Of a stretch of DNA of 64,000 nucleotides, positions 23,623 through 36,043 are shown one piece after another. This DNA is from Miscanthus floridulus (lineage: Eukaryota; Streptophyta; Magnoliopsida; Poales; Poaceae): contig NC_089598.1 in assembly GCF_019320115.1 (NCBI RefSeq), forward strand, positions 87,249,560 to 87,313,559, in the 5' to 3' direction. Position 1 is the first letter of the stretch; each line of letters starts with the position of its first letter. A program made the position numbers and the translations under genes. A model generated the notes under the pieces. The model saw only the letters and a program-made list of their open reading frames with translations, made no database searches and was not told where the DNA came from.

Positions 23623-24782
23623 GTTAATTGATGACAACCCTTATACAAAGATATGAATTAAAATTCAATTGAATCCATGTTGCTTGCCCAAGCATATTTA
23701 CCTTGTAAAAAAGGATATGGACAAGTTTCATGAACTCCATATGGTAGAAATTGCTCCCCTTACATATGTGCTAAGAGTTTGGATTGTAGCTTACACATAT
23801 GCTTAGATAGAAATTATAGGAGACAATGTCTACCAAATAATGCTAAGGTATAAAAGATGGACCTTTGAAGCGTGATACCAATCGGAGTGCACCATTATAC
23901 CATCCTTAGCACCATGGTTAGTTCAATATCACTTGGAAACATTCTTTGAAAAGATACCACTTGTAAAAACTTGCTTGGAAATGAAAGTTATCTAATGATT
24001 TCATTTCATCATTCAACCTTACAACTAGCATACGCCACACAAGCATGGATGTTGAAATTCAAAACTTATGTCATGCAAGCAAACATATGAAATGCACATT
24101 CAAATGCACCATACAAGTTCATGAGCTTGCTCCCCCTACTTGTGTGCTCAAAATTTTAGTTGATTCCTTTCCTTTGTCATACCTTTGATGTCTTTTCACC
24201 ATCTTAGTACACTAATATATCTTTTGTCCTTTCTCCCCATGTACTAATATCTTTGTTATTTCTCATGTACTAATATCTTTGTTGTTTCTCCCCCTATCAC
24301 TTATATCTTTGTTTCTCTCCCCCTTTGTCATCAATGACCACAAAGGTTCAAAAAATAGATAGGTTAATATTATCAATGTCAATCAATGGGGTGAGGATAA
24401 TTTTCCCAAATTTGGTCCAATCTAGATCATTTGCCAAAGATTTCTAACTCAGTTTGATCCAAGGATAAGCTTCTTCACACCTCCAAATAAGGGTTATCTT
24501 GTACCATGTTGAGTTACACACTTAGAGCTCATTTTCTAGATTAAACACTAGGTTTACAAGCCCATAAACATGTCATATGCTACCACTAGATTAAGTCAAA
24601 CATAGAAGCATTAGTGATACCATATAAATATCAAGTTCATTTGATTTTCATGAATGAGCCTAATAAAATAGAGAGATGACTAGATGCACTAAACATGTCC
24701 TTAGCAAGGATGTATGCCATGCCAATCAACTTTTACCTTGGATTGCTTGAAGGAGAGGCATGTCATATGAGTGGGGGGTGCA
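23623..24782 (-). other. Element B non-coding region between pol and polypurine tract
   Basis: AT-rich and without ORFs. An env-like ORF such as the one in element A is absent here. Confidence 0.6.
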
Positions 24783-27700
24783 TCAACATATATTTGAGAA
24801 ATCCAATATGTTCAACTCATTCCTTAGCTTGCAAAACCTTTTCTCATCCAATGGCTTGGTGAATATATCAGCAAGTTGATCTTCGGTGCCTACACTCTCA
24901 ATGCAAATGTCTCCTTTTTGTTGGTGATCTCTTATAAAATGGTGGCGGGCATCGATGTGCTTTATTCTTGCATGTTGAACCGGATTGTTGGTTAACTTGA
25001 TTGCACTCTCATTGTCACATAGCAATGGCACTTTCTTGAACTTGATTCCAAAATCACTCAAGGTGGCCTTCATCCAAAGTATTTGTGCACAACAACTACT
25101 GGCGGATATGTATTCGGCTTCGGCGATTGATAATGCAATACTATTTTGCTTCTTTTGATGACCATGAAACAAGTGATCTTCCTAACAATTGATATGTGCC
25201 CGAGGTGCTCTTCCTTTCAACCTTGCATCCCGCATAATCCGAGTCGGAGTAACCAACTAGCTCAAACTTTGCTTCTTTGGGATACCACAAACCAATATTT
25301 TGTGTATGCTTTAAGTACCTCAATATTCTCTTTGTAGCCTTCAAATGATTTTCTCTTGGTGAGGCTTAAAATCTTGAACACATGCATACACTAAACATGA
25401 CATCCGGCCTTGATGCGGTCACATAGAGTAGGCTTCCAATCATAGACCGATACAACTTTTGATCCACTATATTTCCACTTGCATCACTATCCAAGTTGCC
25501 ATTGGTTCCTATTGGTGTGCTAATGACTTTGCTATCACTCATGCCAAACTTCTTGATCATGTCCTTGATGTACTTGCATTGACTCACAAATGTACCATTC
25601 TTAAATTGCTTGATTTGAAGACCAAGAAAGTAACTCAACTCTCCAATCATGGACATCTCAAACTCATTAGCCATCATCTTTCCAAATTCATCACAAAAGT
25701 CTTGATTGGTTGATCCAAATATGATGTCATCAACATATATTTGCAATACAAATAGATCTTTTCCAATCTTCTTGATGAAAAGAGTGGTGTCAACCTTGCC
25801 TATTGTGAACCCTTTAGAGAGTAGGAAATCCCTCAATCTCTCATACCATGCTCTAGGTGCTTGCTTCAAGCCATACAATGCTTTCTTCAACTTGTATACA
25901 TGGTTGGGCTTCTTGTCATCTTCAAAACCAGGAGGTTGCTCAACATATACTTCTTCATTGATGTAGCCATTGAGAAATGTACTCTTAACATCCATTTGAT
26001 AGAGCTTGATGTTGTGGGCATAAGCATAGGCTAGCAAGATTCTAATTGCTTCCAATCTAGCAACCGGGGTATATGTTTCTCCAAAGTCAAGACCTTCAAC
26101 TTGTATATAGCCTTGTGCTACCAATCTTGCTTTGTTCCTTACTACTATCCCATCTTAATCTTGCTTGTTTCTAAAGACCCATTTGGTTCCAATCACATTG
26201 TGTCCCTTTGGTCTTTCTACCAACTCCCATACTTGATTTCTTGTGAAGTTATTCAATTCTTCATGCATAGCATTCACCCAATCAACATCCTTCAAAGCTT
26301 CATCTATCTTCTTTGGTTCAATGGATGACACAAATGAGAAGTGTTCACAAAATGATGCCAATCTTGATCTTGTTTGTACACCTCTTGAAATATCACCAAT
26401 GATAGTGTCCAATAGATGATCTCTTCCAACATTAGTTGGTTAGAGGATTGGAACTTGATTGCTTGCACTTGCTTCATCATTGGGTTGAGATGATGTACTA
26501 GCCACTTGATCTTGTTCATTGTCATGAGATCCACTTGCACTAACTCGATTTATATCATCTTGCACATTTGAGTTAGAGAGCACTTGCACTTGATCATCTT
26601 CATCATCATTCACTTGCCTAGGCCTCAATTCACCAATATCCATGTTCTTCATGGCATTTGAAAGTTGAATGCCTCTAACATCTTCCAAGTTCTCATTCTC
26701 TACTTGTGAACCATTGGTTTTATCAAATTCAACATCATGAACTTTCTCAAGAGTACCACTATCCAAATTCCAAACTCTATATGCTTTGCTTGTAGTGGAA
26801 TAACCAAGTAGGAATCCTTCATCACATTTCTTGTCAAACTTGCCCAATCTAGTGCCTTTCTTCAAGATATAGCATTTGCAACCAAAGACCTAAAAATATG
26901 CAATGTTTGGCTTTCTACCATTCAAGAGCTCATATGGTGTCTTCTCTTTCAATCGGTAACAATAGAGGCGGTTGCTACAATAGCAAGCCATGTTGATAGC
27001 TTCGACCCAAAAAGATTGACTCACATTGTACTCACTAAGCATAGACCTTGCCATATCAATGAGTGTCCTATTCTTCCTCTCAACAAGGCCATTTGATTGT
27101 GGAGTGTACTTGGCCGAGAATTGATGTCTAATTCCAAATTTATCACATAACTCATCAATTCTAGTGTTCTTGAACTCACTACCATTGTCACTTCTAACTC
27201 TCTTGATGATTGTTTCAAACTCATTGTGAATGCCCTTGACAAATGATTTGAATGTTGCAAACACATCACTTTTGTCCACTAAAAAGAATACCCATGTGTA
27301 TCTAGTGTAGTCATCCACTATCACAAAGCCATATTTGTTTCCACCGATACTAGTGTATTGTGTTGGTCCAAATAAATCCATGTGCAATAACTCAAATGCT
27401 TTACTAGTGCTCACCATGCTTTTCTTGGGATGGGTGTTTCCAACTTGTTTGCCGGCTTGACAAGAGCCACAAAGCTTATCCTTTTCAAACACAATATCTT
27501 TCAAGCCTTTAACTAAGTCATGCTTAACCAATCTATTCAATTGTTTCATTCCAACATGACCAAGCCTTCTATGCCATAACCAACCTATGCTAGACTTAGT
27601 GAACAAGCACATAGATAATCTAGCTTCACTAGCATTGAAATCAACCAAGTATAGATTCTCATATCTAAAACCTTTGAAGATCAAATTAGAGCCATCTACA

Positions 27701-28005
27701 CTTATGATTTCTACATCATCTACCCCAAATATGCATTTGAATCCAAGATCACACAATTGTGCTATGGATAGCAAATTGAAGTTCAAGCTCTCTACTAGCA
27801 ACACATTGGATATGCTCATGTTATTTGATATTGCAATCTTACCAAGCCCTTTGACCTTGCCTTTGCCATTGTTACCAAATGTGATACTATCATAACCATT
27901 ATTGCCATTGGTGTTGATTGAGTTGAACATTCTTGCATCACCGGTCATGTGTTGAGTGCACCCACTATCAAGAACCCAATACCTTCCTCCGGCGTTGTAA
28001 TTGAC
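24783..28005 (-). pseudogene. Element B pol: protease, integrase, RT, RNase H (broken)
   Basis: Protease D-S-G is intact (WVLDSGCTQHMTGD, near 27965). The integrase shows WHRRLGH...CGSC, LHMDLFGP, VRSDNGSEF and QSNGLVERKNRT. RT has YVDDIIFGS near 25720. RNase H has SDSDYAGC, AEAEY and CDNESAIKL. Breaks are stops at about 26890 (TAG), 26440 (TAG), 26155 (TAA) and 25366 (TAA), plus a frameshift near 25150 in RNase H. The element A and B pol proteins are clearly related but distinct. The final stop is at 24783. Confidence 0.85.
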
Positions 28006-28018
28006 CTACAAAAGAAGA

Positions 28019-30096
28019 TCAATTCTTTTTAGGTACCCAAACTTACTTAGGTCCTTGAAGGTTAGTCACTAAGCTCTTTGGTACCCAAATGGCTTTCTTC
28101 TTTGAGCCCATCCATGGTTTACCAATGAACTTAGCCTTCACACCATTTGTACCCTTAGTAAGCATATAGCATGAATCAAGCTTTATGAAGAATACATTAG
28201 CATTTTTGCTCTTATTGTTGCATTCTTGCTCTTTATGACCCACTTGCTTGCAACTATTGCAAAACCGACCATTGTTCTTCACAAAACTAGTTTTGTGAGG
28301 AGCAAAGGCCGCCTTGCCTTTCTTGGGGGTATAGCCCAATCCCTCTTTGTAGAGAGAAGCTCTTTGGCTACCCAAGCACATAAGCAAGCGGTCCTCACCA
28401 CCATAAGCCTTAGCCAAGGTGTGAGTGAGCTTATTGACCTCCTTTTTGAGGTTCTCATTCTCAACCACTAGTGAGGCATCACAAGTGAGACCATCACTCT
28501 AGATGAGGTAGAAGTGGAAGTGCTACAAGAAGGGTTAGTAGAAGCAACAATGATAGGCATAGATAGTGATTCATCAATTATATCACATGTTAAACCTACA
28601 TTGTAAGTTTCAACATGCTTATTTTTATTTTGTTCATCAAGCAAAGAGGAATGAGCCTTTTCAAGCTTTTTGTGAGCTTTGCCAAGCTTCTCATTGGCTT
28701 CCTCTAGCCTCTCATGAGATGCATTGAGCTCATCAAAGGCTTGCTTAAGGGCTTTTAGTTCCTTACGCAAGCTTTTGCATTCTCTTCTCTTGATGTCAAA
28801 GTGTTCTCTAGTATCCTCTAGCATATCAAATAATTCATCTTTGATGGGTTCATCATCATCACTATCACTATCATGATTATTTTCATTTTCATTTTCATGT
28901 TCTTCATCGCTTTCATCATCACTATTTTGTACCTTAGTGGCCTTAGCCATGAAGCATGATGAGGATTCGAAGAGAGAAGGCTTCTCATTGATTACAATGC
29001 TTGCAAATGCCTTCTTCTTGGTGGTCTTGTCATCATCACTATCATCATCATCACTTGAGGAAGCATCACTATCCCAAGTGACCACATATGAACCACCCTT
29101 CTTCTTCTTGAATGCCATCTTGTCCTTCTTCTCTCTTTTTTCCTTCTTGTCCTTCTTCTTGTTCTTCTTGTTGTCGTCGTCATTGTCACTATTGTATGGG
29201 TATTGAGCAACAAGATGATCTTTGCTTCCACACTTGAAGCACCTTCTTGACTCTTCTTTGTTCTTGTATGAAGACTTCTTTCTTCTAGCACGGTATCCCT
29301 TCTTCACCATGAATTTGCCAAATCTCATGACAAATAGAGCCATCTTCTCATCATCATCATCATCATCCCATGATTCATCTTCTTCACTTGATGTTTCTTG
29401 CTTAGCTTTGCCCTTGGATGATGTGGCCTTGAATGCCACACTCTTCTTCTTCTCATCCTTCTTCTCATCTTTCTTCTCCTTCTTTTCTTACTTCTCATCT
29501 TCATCTCTATATGTATCATCTGTCATGATGTCTCCCAACACTTGGTTTGGTGTCATGGTGTCCAAACCACTCCTTACTAGAATAGTGACCAATGTGCCAA
29601 ATCTTGAAGGTAAGCATTTTAAGAACTTGTAGGAGAAGTCCTTGTCCTTCACCTCTTCTCCAAGTGCTTTGAGATCATTGATAAGCACTTGAAGCCTATG
29701 AAACATCTCCAGCACACTCTCATCCTCCTTCATCTTGAAGCTTGCAAACTTCTCCTTGAGAATGTAAGCCTTTGCACCTTTCACGGCTTGAGTGCCCTCA
29801 AATGATTCTTCCAACTTCTTCCATGCCTCATGAGCCATCTCAATATTCTTGATTTGCTCAAATGTTCTCTCATCAATTGCATCATGAATAGCACTTAGAG
29901 CAATGTCATTGTTTTGGAGAAGCACTTCTTTGGCCGCGGTGGGATTCTCCAGATCACCAATCTCAATTTTGGTTTCTACCACCTTCCACACCTTTCTATT
30001 GATTGACTTGATGTGTATGGTCATTTTTGACTTCCAATAGGGATAATTTGTGCCATCAAATTGGGGTGGCTTCTTGGTGTTGTTGATTTGAGCTAT
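28019..30096 (-). pseudogene. Element B gag (broken, start codon lost)
   Basis: The frame opens in AQINNTKKPPQFDGTNYPYW, and ATA stands at 30096-30094 where the start codon is expected. UBN2/gag-2 domain, then a Lys/Glu-rich linker. The first zinc knuckle has its last Cys changed to Tyr (CFKCGSKDHLVAQY, near 29235); then come Asp/Ser runs, a coiled coil (about 28820-28620) and a second intact knuckle, CNSCKQVGHKEQEC, near 28260. Stops lie near 29488 and 28500 (the second with a frame change), and a TAA near 28043 precedes the terminal TGA at 28021-28019. Confidence 0.8.
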
Positions 30097-30139
30097 TTTT
30101 ACACCGAAGGTTGTTAAGCCTCAAATCACGGTGACCTCA

Positions 30140-30151
30140 GCTCTGATACCA
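30140..30151 (-). other. Primer-binding site of element B
   Basis: GCTCTGATACCA on the + strand; sense TGGTATCAGAGC, two bases from the 5' LTR. Confidence 0.9.
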
Positions 30152-30153
30152 CT

Positions 30154-32077
30154 TAAAAGGTCCTAATGGCTAGAGGGGGGATGAATAGCCTAATAAAAAT
30201 TTCTACAACAGCACTTAACAAAATGGTTAGACAATTATGAGGCGAAGCAAGTGTTGCGCTAGCCTACTCAAAATGCAAGCCACCTACCACAATTCTAGTT
30301 TAGATAGTATCTATTCACACAATAGCTATGACACTACCCTATGTTAGTGTGCTCTCAAAGGCTAACTAAAGATCCACACCAACCAAGCAAGCAAGCTCTC
30401 ACAACTAGCTACACTAAAGAGCTTGACAACTAGTTTGCGGTAATATAAAGAGATTGATCAAGAAGGTTATACCATCGTGTAGATGAAGAAACCAATCAAT
30501 CACAAGGATGAATAACAATGAAGACCAATCACCTCGGAATCAATGATGAACACAATGATTTTTTACCGAGGTTCACTTGCTTGCTGGCAAGCTACTCCTC
30601 GTTGTGGCGATTCACTCACTTGGAGGTTCACGCGCTAATTGGCTCCACACGCCAAACCCTCAATAGGGTGCCGCACAACCAACACAAGATGAGGATCACA
30701 CAAGCCACGAGCAATCCACTAGAGTACATTTTGGCTCTCCACCGGGGAAAGGTCAAGAACCCCTCACAATCACCACGATCGGAGCCAAAGGCAGTCACCA
30801 CCCTCCGCTCAACGACCCTCGCTGCTCCAAGTCATCTAGGTGGCGGCAACCACCAAGAGTAACAAGCGAAACCCGCAGTGAAACATGAACACCAAGTGCC
30901 TCTAGATGCAAACACTCAAGCAATGCATTTGGATTGTGTCCCAATCTCACAAAGATGATGAATCAATGATGGAGATAAGTGGGAGGACTTTGGCTAAGCT
31001 CACAAGGTTGCTATGTCAATGCAAATAGCCAAGAGAGTGAGCTTGAACTAGCCATGGGGCTTAAATAGAAGCCTCCACGAAATAGAGCCGTTGTACCCCT
31101 TCACTGGGTACAACGTGGGGTGACTGGAGGCTCCAGTCATATCGACCGGATGCTGGCCCTCAGCGTCCGGTCATGTGATTCATGCCACGTTTCTCCAACT
31201 TCAAATACTGTTCATCAGATTTCAACGGTCATCAGTTGACCGGACGCGTCAGTTAGAAAGTGACCGGACGCTGGACCTCAGCGTCCGGTCGTTTCCAGTA
31301 AGGTTTCAAACATGAATTTTCACGATCGGACGTGTCCGGTCATGCCTGATCGGACTCACCCAGCGTCCGATCAATCAATGTCTCCTCTGTGCACCTCACG
31401 TCAGCGTACGTCAGCACTGACCGGACGCACCCTGCCAGCGTTCGGTCGTAGAGAGACCCAGCGTCCAGTCGTTTGACCAACGCCAGCGTCTTTGCTGATA
31501 CATCTGACCGGACGCGCTGGTCCAACCATGGCCAGCATCTGGTCACTCCCAATGACCTCCATCTTTTCTGTCTAGGTCACCGGTGGCACCGTCCGACTAT
31601 CCGCACTCTACGGGCAGACACTCTTGATCAAATGTACCAACCACCAAGTGTATCACCTTGTGCACATGTATTAGCATATTTTCATAAACATTTTCAAGGG
31701 TGTTAGCACTCCACTAGATCCTAAATGCATATGCAATGAGTTAGAGCATCTAGTGGCACTTTGATAACCGCATTCCGATACGAGTTTCACTCCTCTTAAT
31801 AGTATGGCTATCAATCCTAAATGTGATCACACTCTCTAAGTGTCTTGATCACCAAAACAAAATAGCTCCTATGGTTTATACCTTTGCCTTGAGCTTTTTA
31901 TTCTTCTCTTTCTTCTTTCCAAGTCTAAGCACTTGATCATCATCATGGCATCATCATCATGTTATGATCTTCATTTGCTTCACCACTTGGAGTGTGCTAC
32001 CTATCTCATGATCACTTGATAAACTAGGTTAGCACTTAGGGGTTCATCAATTCACCAAAACTAAACTAGAGCTTTCA
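30154..32077 (-). repeat. Element B 5' LTR
   Basis: 1,924 bp. The terminal CA (sense) is mutated: the + strand reads TAAAAGGTCC instead of TGAAAGGTCC. It lacks about 45 bp near 31625 that the 3' LTR has at 23102-23146. It contains a perfect 12-bp-stem hairpin at 31262-31290. Confidence 0.9.
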
Positions 32078-32082
32078 GCAGG

Positions 32083-32742
32083 CCATGCATCAGTAGCAGC
32101 TCCTCATGCAGCAGCAGCTCCTTGGATTTATGCAGCATGCAGTGACAGCTATTGGGGTTCCACCGCCACAGCCTTCACCCCAGCTTGGTTAGCCTACCAC
32201 CACTTCTATGACTCTAGTTTTACAGCCTAGTGGGCTTCAAAGTCAGGGACAGCCACCAGCACAGTTTGCTTCACCTATAGAGTAGGTGTCCCAGTGGTTT
32301 GCTTCGCCAGTGTTAGCCCCATAGTTCACACCTCTTCAGACAGGCTTCACACTGGCTCAGACTTCCTCGTTACTAGTGCTAGATACCTCAGTCTCCAGGA
32401 GTCTTGGAGCGACTTTCAGTGAGTTTACAGGGCAGCCTACTCTGCCATATTTGCATGTCCTAGGTCCTTCTATAGTTGCATCTATTACCAAGACTACAGA
32501 GACGCTCCCTTCCTCAGTGGCATTATCAGAGCCGGCTGCTCCAGTCATACCTGCACAGTCTACAGCAGCTCTAGTTGTTGATCTGACCCAGACCGCTTCA
32601 GCGTCGCTTCTAGCTACAGAGGGTTAGACTGCTCAAAGCTTTGGTTCAGATGATGATGACACTCAGTTCCAGCTTGCTCCTCGTACCTCAGCGCCCGACT
32701 TGTCCACTGCAGCCCCGCCGATCGACCCTTAGGTTTTGGTGT
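32083..32742 (+). pseudogene. Element A env-like ORF, last segment (broken)
   Basis: It continues the Gln-rich stretch after element B (QQQLL, PPPQPSPQLGQP) and then a Ser/Thr/Ala/Pro-rich tail. The longest open part is 32376-32627. Stops are present near 32095, 32283, 32322 and 32625. It ends near SAPDLSTAAPPIDP-TAG. Confidence 0.6.
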
Positions 32743-33190
32743 TTGACGCTAAAGGGGGAGAGGGATCGAGTATGTCAGTCTTAGGGGGAGCTTAGTTTAT
32801 CTATTAGATTATCTATTACATTTGGAGTTTTATGTGTGATATACTATTATGCATTCATGTGTTTACTTTTATGCATCAAACTATATTTATGTGATAGTGA
32901 TATCTACGTGATTATGATATATGACATGTGTGCTCTCTACTTTGATTTTTTTATATGTCATATCACTTGTGCTACGCTCATTTGCTTTGCTTCCACGTTT
33001 TACTCCGATGCAAATGAGCTTTATTACTTGTACTCATGCTTATTTCATATCTTTTAAGTACATCATATTGGCTTGGGTCATATAAGCTTGCCTAACTCTT
33101 TTGTTCTTATTGTCAAAAGCTTATATGAACCAAACATGTTAAAAACCTCAACTCTTTCACATACTCGAGGTGGTATTGTCATCAATCACC
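32743..33190 (+). other. Element A 3' non-coding region
   Basis: AT-rich, no ORF, between the env-like ORF and the polypurine tract. Confidence 0.6.
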
Positions 33191-33203
33191 AAAAAGGGGG
33201 AGA
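33191..33203 (+). other. Polypurine tract of element A
   Basis: AAAAAGGGGGAGA followed by T and the LTR start TGAAAG; typical of SIRE-lineage elements. Confidence 0.9.
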
Positions 33204-33204
33204 T

Positions 33205-34663
33205 TGAAAGCATCTAGGCCCCTAGTTGGGTTTCGGTGATTAATGACAATACGTGATTACTATGACTAACGTGTGTTTTGCAGAGGCAATTAAGTTAGGT
33301 CATGGTAATGGAGATCGATTGGGCTATCATGGTGGTCATGCCCCTACGATGGAAATTGTTTTGGTTTTCAAAGGATGGACGACAAGGTTAATGATGGACT
33401 AGTTCTAAGTGTCATTTGGTGTTGAAGAGACACTTAGAATAGTTTAGGACTTTGTTTTTCCTTTGGTCGTACTATTAACGGGGGTATGGACGGGTAGCTT
33501 GACCTAGGTGAGTCTAGTGGGTTAGGTGTGGTGCACACTTGCTAAACATAGCACTAGGTAGCTCCTAAAAAGCCCTTAGATCCATTAGGGCAACTTCATT
33601 CACATACGATCGAAAATTGAAAGTGAATGAAGGGTTAAATACTAACCGGATGCTGGCTTCGGTGTGACCGGACGCTGGCGCAGAGTTCGGTCAGTTCATT
33701 TGATCAAGATGAAGTCATCTGGAAGTGACCGGACGTTGAGAGGTGAAGTGACCGGACGCTGAGAGCCAGCGTCCGGTCGACTCCAGTAAGGTTCCAGAGA
33801 GGGAAAATCACGATCGGACGCGTCCGGTCCGGTCACTATTTGATCACTGGAATTCGGGGTGAACTGACCGACGCGTTTGGTCAACATGACCAGAGCGTTC
33901 GGTCACCCCGCAGAGGCACATAACGGTTCGTTTTTCAGCCCATGTTATAAATACTCCCTCCATTCATGTGTGGGGGTACTTTTACTCATTTCAACAGCTA
34001 AGAAACACCTTTAAGAGTGCCAAGAAGAGCAAGATCCTAGTGAGGTGATTGAGATTTGAGAATCCCAAAGAGAGCCCTTATTAGTGAGATCAAGAGTAGC
34101 AAAGTGTGCATCCACCCTTCTCATTAGGCTTGTTGTGGTTAAGTGAGAGTTCGTGCTTATTACTCTTGGTGATCGCCATCACCTAGACGGCTTGGTGGTG
34201 ATTGGGAGCTTGGTGATCATTCGACGAAGCTGGTGGATGACCCAACTCAAGTTGTGAGTGGTTGTGGGTGATTCACCGCGACGGAGTGTCAAAGAATCAA
34301 CCCGTAGAGAGCACTTGATCCTTGCGCGGATCAAGAAAGAGCTACACCCTTGCACGGGTGCTCCAACGAGGACTAGTGGGAAGTGGCGACTCTCCAATAC
34401 CTCGACAAAATATCGCCGCGTTCCTCCTTCTCTCTTTACTTTAAGCATTTACTTTGAGCAATTCAATACTTGTCTTTACATTCATAGAATTACCATGCTA
34501 GAGTAGGATTGGAACTTAGGTTGCAAGACTTTTTGTGCGATAGAATATTAGAAACGCTTTCTAGGCACAAGGGGTTAATTGGGCTAACCGTTGGATTTAA
34601 TTATTGCAAAGAAATTTAGAATTAGCCCAATTCACCCCCCTCTTGGGCATCTTGATCCTTTCA
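33205..34663 (+). repeat. Element A 3' LTR
   Basis: 1,459 bp, uninterrupted. Includes the perfect hairpin GACCGGACGCTG / CAGCGTCCGGTC at 33750-33778 and TATAAATA at 33946-33953. Confidence 0.9.
33750..33778 (+). repeat. 12-bp-stem hairpin in element A U3
   Basis: GACCGGACGCTG (33750-33761), a 5-nt loop, then CAGCGTCCGGTC (33767-33778). Stem pairing is perfect. The same hairpin is in the B LTR at 31262-31290. Confidence 0.9.
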
Positions 34664-36038
34664 TGCCTTTTGCCTCTCCGTCAGGGAAAGGTCAAGAACC
34701 CCTCACAATCACCACGATCGGAGCCGGAGACAATCACCAACCTCCGCTCGACGATCCTCGCTGCTCCAAGCCGTCTAGGTGGCGGCAGCCACCAAGAGTA
34801 ACAACCGAATTCCGCAGCGAAACACGAACACCAAGTGCCTCTAGATGCAAACACTCAAGCAATGCAGTTGGATTCTCTCTCAATCTCACAAAGATGATGA
34901 ATCAATGATGGAGATGAGTGGGAGAGCTTTGGCTAAGCTCACAAGGTTGCTATGTCAATACAAATGGCCAAGAGAGTAAGCTTGAGCCGGCCATGGAGCT
35001 TAAATAGAAGCCCCCACGAAATAGAGCCGTTGTACCCCTTCACTAGACACAGTTCGTGGTGACCGGACGCTCCGGTCATATCGACCGGACGTAGGACCCC
35101 AGCGTCCGGTCGCCCGATACTTGCCACGTGTTATCGACTTCAAATGCTGATCGTCCGATCTCAACGGTCATCTGTACATTTAAGTAGTGACCGGACGCGC
35201 TGCTCAAAGTGACCGGACGCAGGACCCCAACGTTCGGTCGTTTCTAGTAAGGTTCCATTCGCGAAAATTCACGACCAGACACGTCCGGTCATGCCCGACC
35301 GGACTCACCCAGCGTCCGGTCACTCAACGTCTCCTCTGTGCACTGCCACGTCAGCGGGACCGGACACACCCACGCAGCGTCCGGTCACCAAGTGACCCAA
35401 CGTCCGGTCGAAAACCGACGCCAGCGTCTTCTCTGCTTTCACTAACCGGACGCGCCGGTCCAGTTGAGACCGGCGTCCGGTCCACTCTGTGAAACCCTGT
35501 CTTTTTTTACAGGGCATCGGTGGCACAGTCGAACTGTCCGCACTCTACGGGCGGACACTCCGTCGGTGAAGTTTCTAACCCTTACTCAAATGTGCCAACC
35601 ACCAAGTGTATCACCTTGTGCACATGTGTTACCTTATTTTCACAAATATTTTCAAGGGTGTTAGCACTCCACTAGATCCTAAATGCATATACAATGAGTT
35701 AGAACATCTAGTGGCACTTTGATAACCGTATTTCGATATGAGTTTCACCCCTCTTAATAGTATGACTATCGATGCTAAATGTGATCACGCTCACTAAGTG
35801 TCTCGATCACAAAAACAAAAATAGCTCCTACCACTTATACCTTTGCCTTGAGCCTTTTGTTTTTCTCTTTCTTCTTTTCAAGTCAAGCACTTGATCATCA
35901 CCATTGCATCACCATCATCATGTCATGATCTTCATTTACTTCACCACTTGAAATGTGCTACATATCTCATGAGCATTTGATAAACTAGGTTAACACTTAG
36001 AGTTTCATCGATTAACCAAAATTAAACTAGAGCTTTCA
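34664..36038 (-). repeat. Family-B solo LTR, right part
   Basis: This continues the LTR cut at 5187, starting with the element A target duplicate TGCCT and then TTTGCCTCTCCGTCAGGG. It ends ACTAGAGCTTTCA, followed by CACTG, the outer target duplicate. Confidence 0.8.
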
Positions 36039-36043
36039 CACTG

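Larger units (their letters stand above)
21641..32077 (-). mobile_element. Element B: complete but defective SIRE-lineage Copia retrotransposon
   Basis: It is inserted in the Gln-rich part of the element A env-like ORF, in antisense, with a perfect 5-bp target duplication GCAGG (21636-21640 and 32078-32082). The 3' LTR is 21641-23608, the polypurine tract 23609-23622, pol 28005-24783, gag 30096-28019, the primer site 30151-30140 and the 5' LTR 30154-32077. There is no env-like ORF; about 1.15 kb of non-coding DNA separates pol from the polypurine tract. The 44-bp length difference between LTRs matches one deletion near 31625. LTRs of this family also occur as two solo copies in this window, so B was active both before and after element A inserted. 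Confidence 0.9.
5188..34663 (+). mobile_element. Element A: SIRE-lineage Copia LTR retrotransposon with env-like region (nested host of four insertions)
   Basis: The target duplication is TACCT (5183-5187) and TGCCT (34664-34668), one mismatch. The 5' LTR is 5188-8435, the tRNA-iMet primer-binding site 8438-8449, gag 8489-11091, pol to 14332, the env-like region 15832-32742, the polypurine tract 33191-33203 and the 3' LTR 33205-34663. Without its nested insertions the element would be about 13 kb, with 1.46-kb LTRs, which fits the SIRE/Maximus lineage. By eye the LTR ends differ by about 5%, mostly C/T transitions, so it is an old insertion. All ORFs are broken. It carries a solo B LTR, a hAT MITE, element C and a full B element. 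Confidence 0.9.

Noticed and set aside
15832..32742. Env-like ORF taken as evidence of an endogenous virus
   Set aside because: The surrounding gag-pol, LTRs and primer site are those of a plant Copia retrotransposon, and no envelope-type features are visible.
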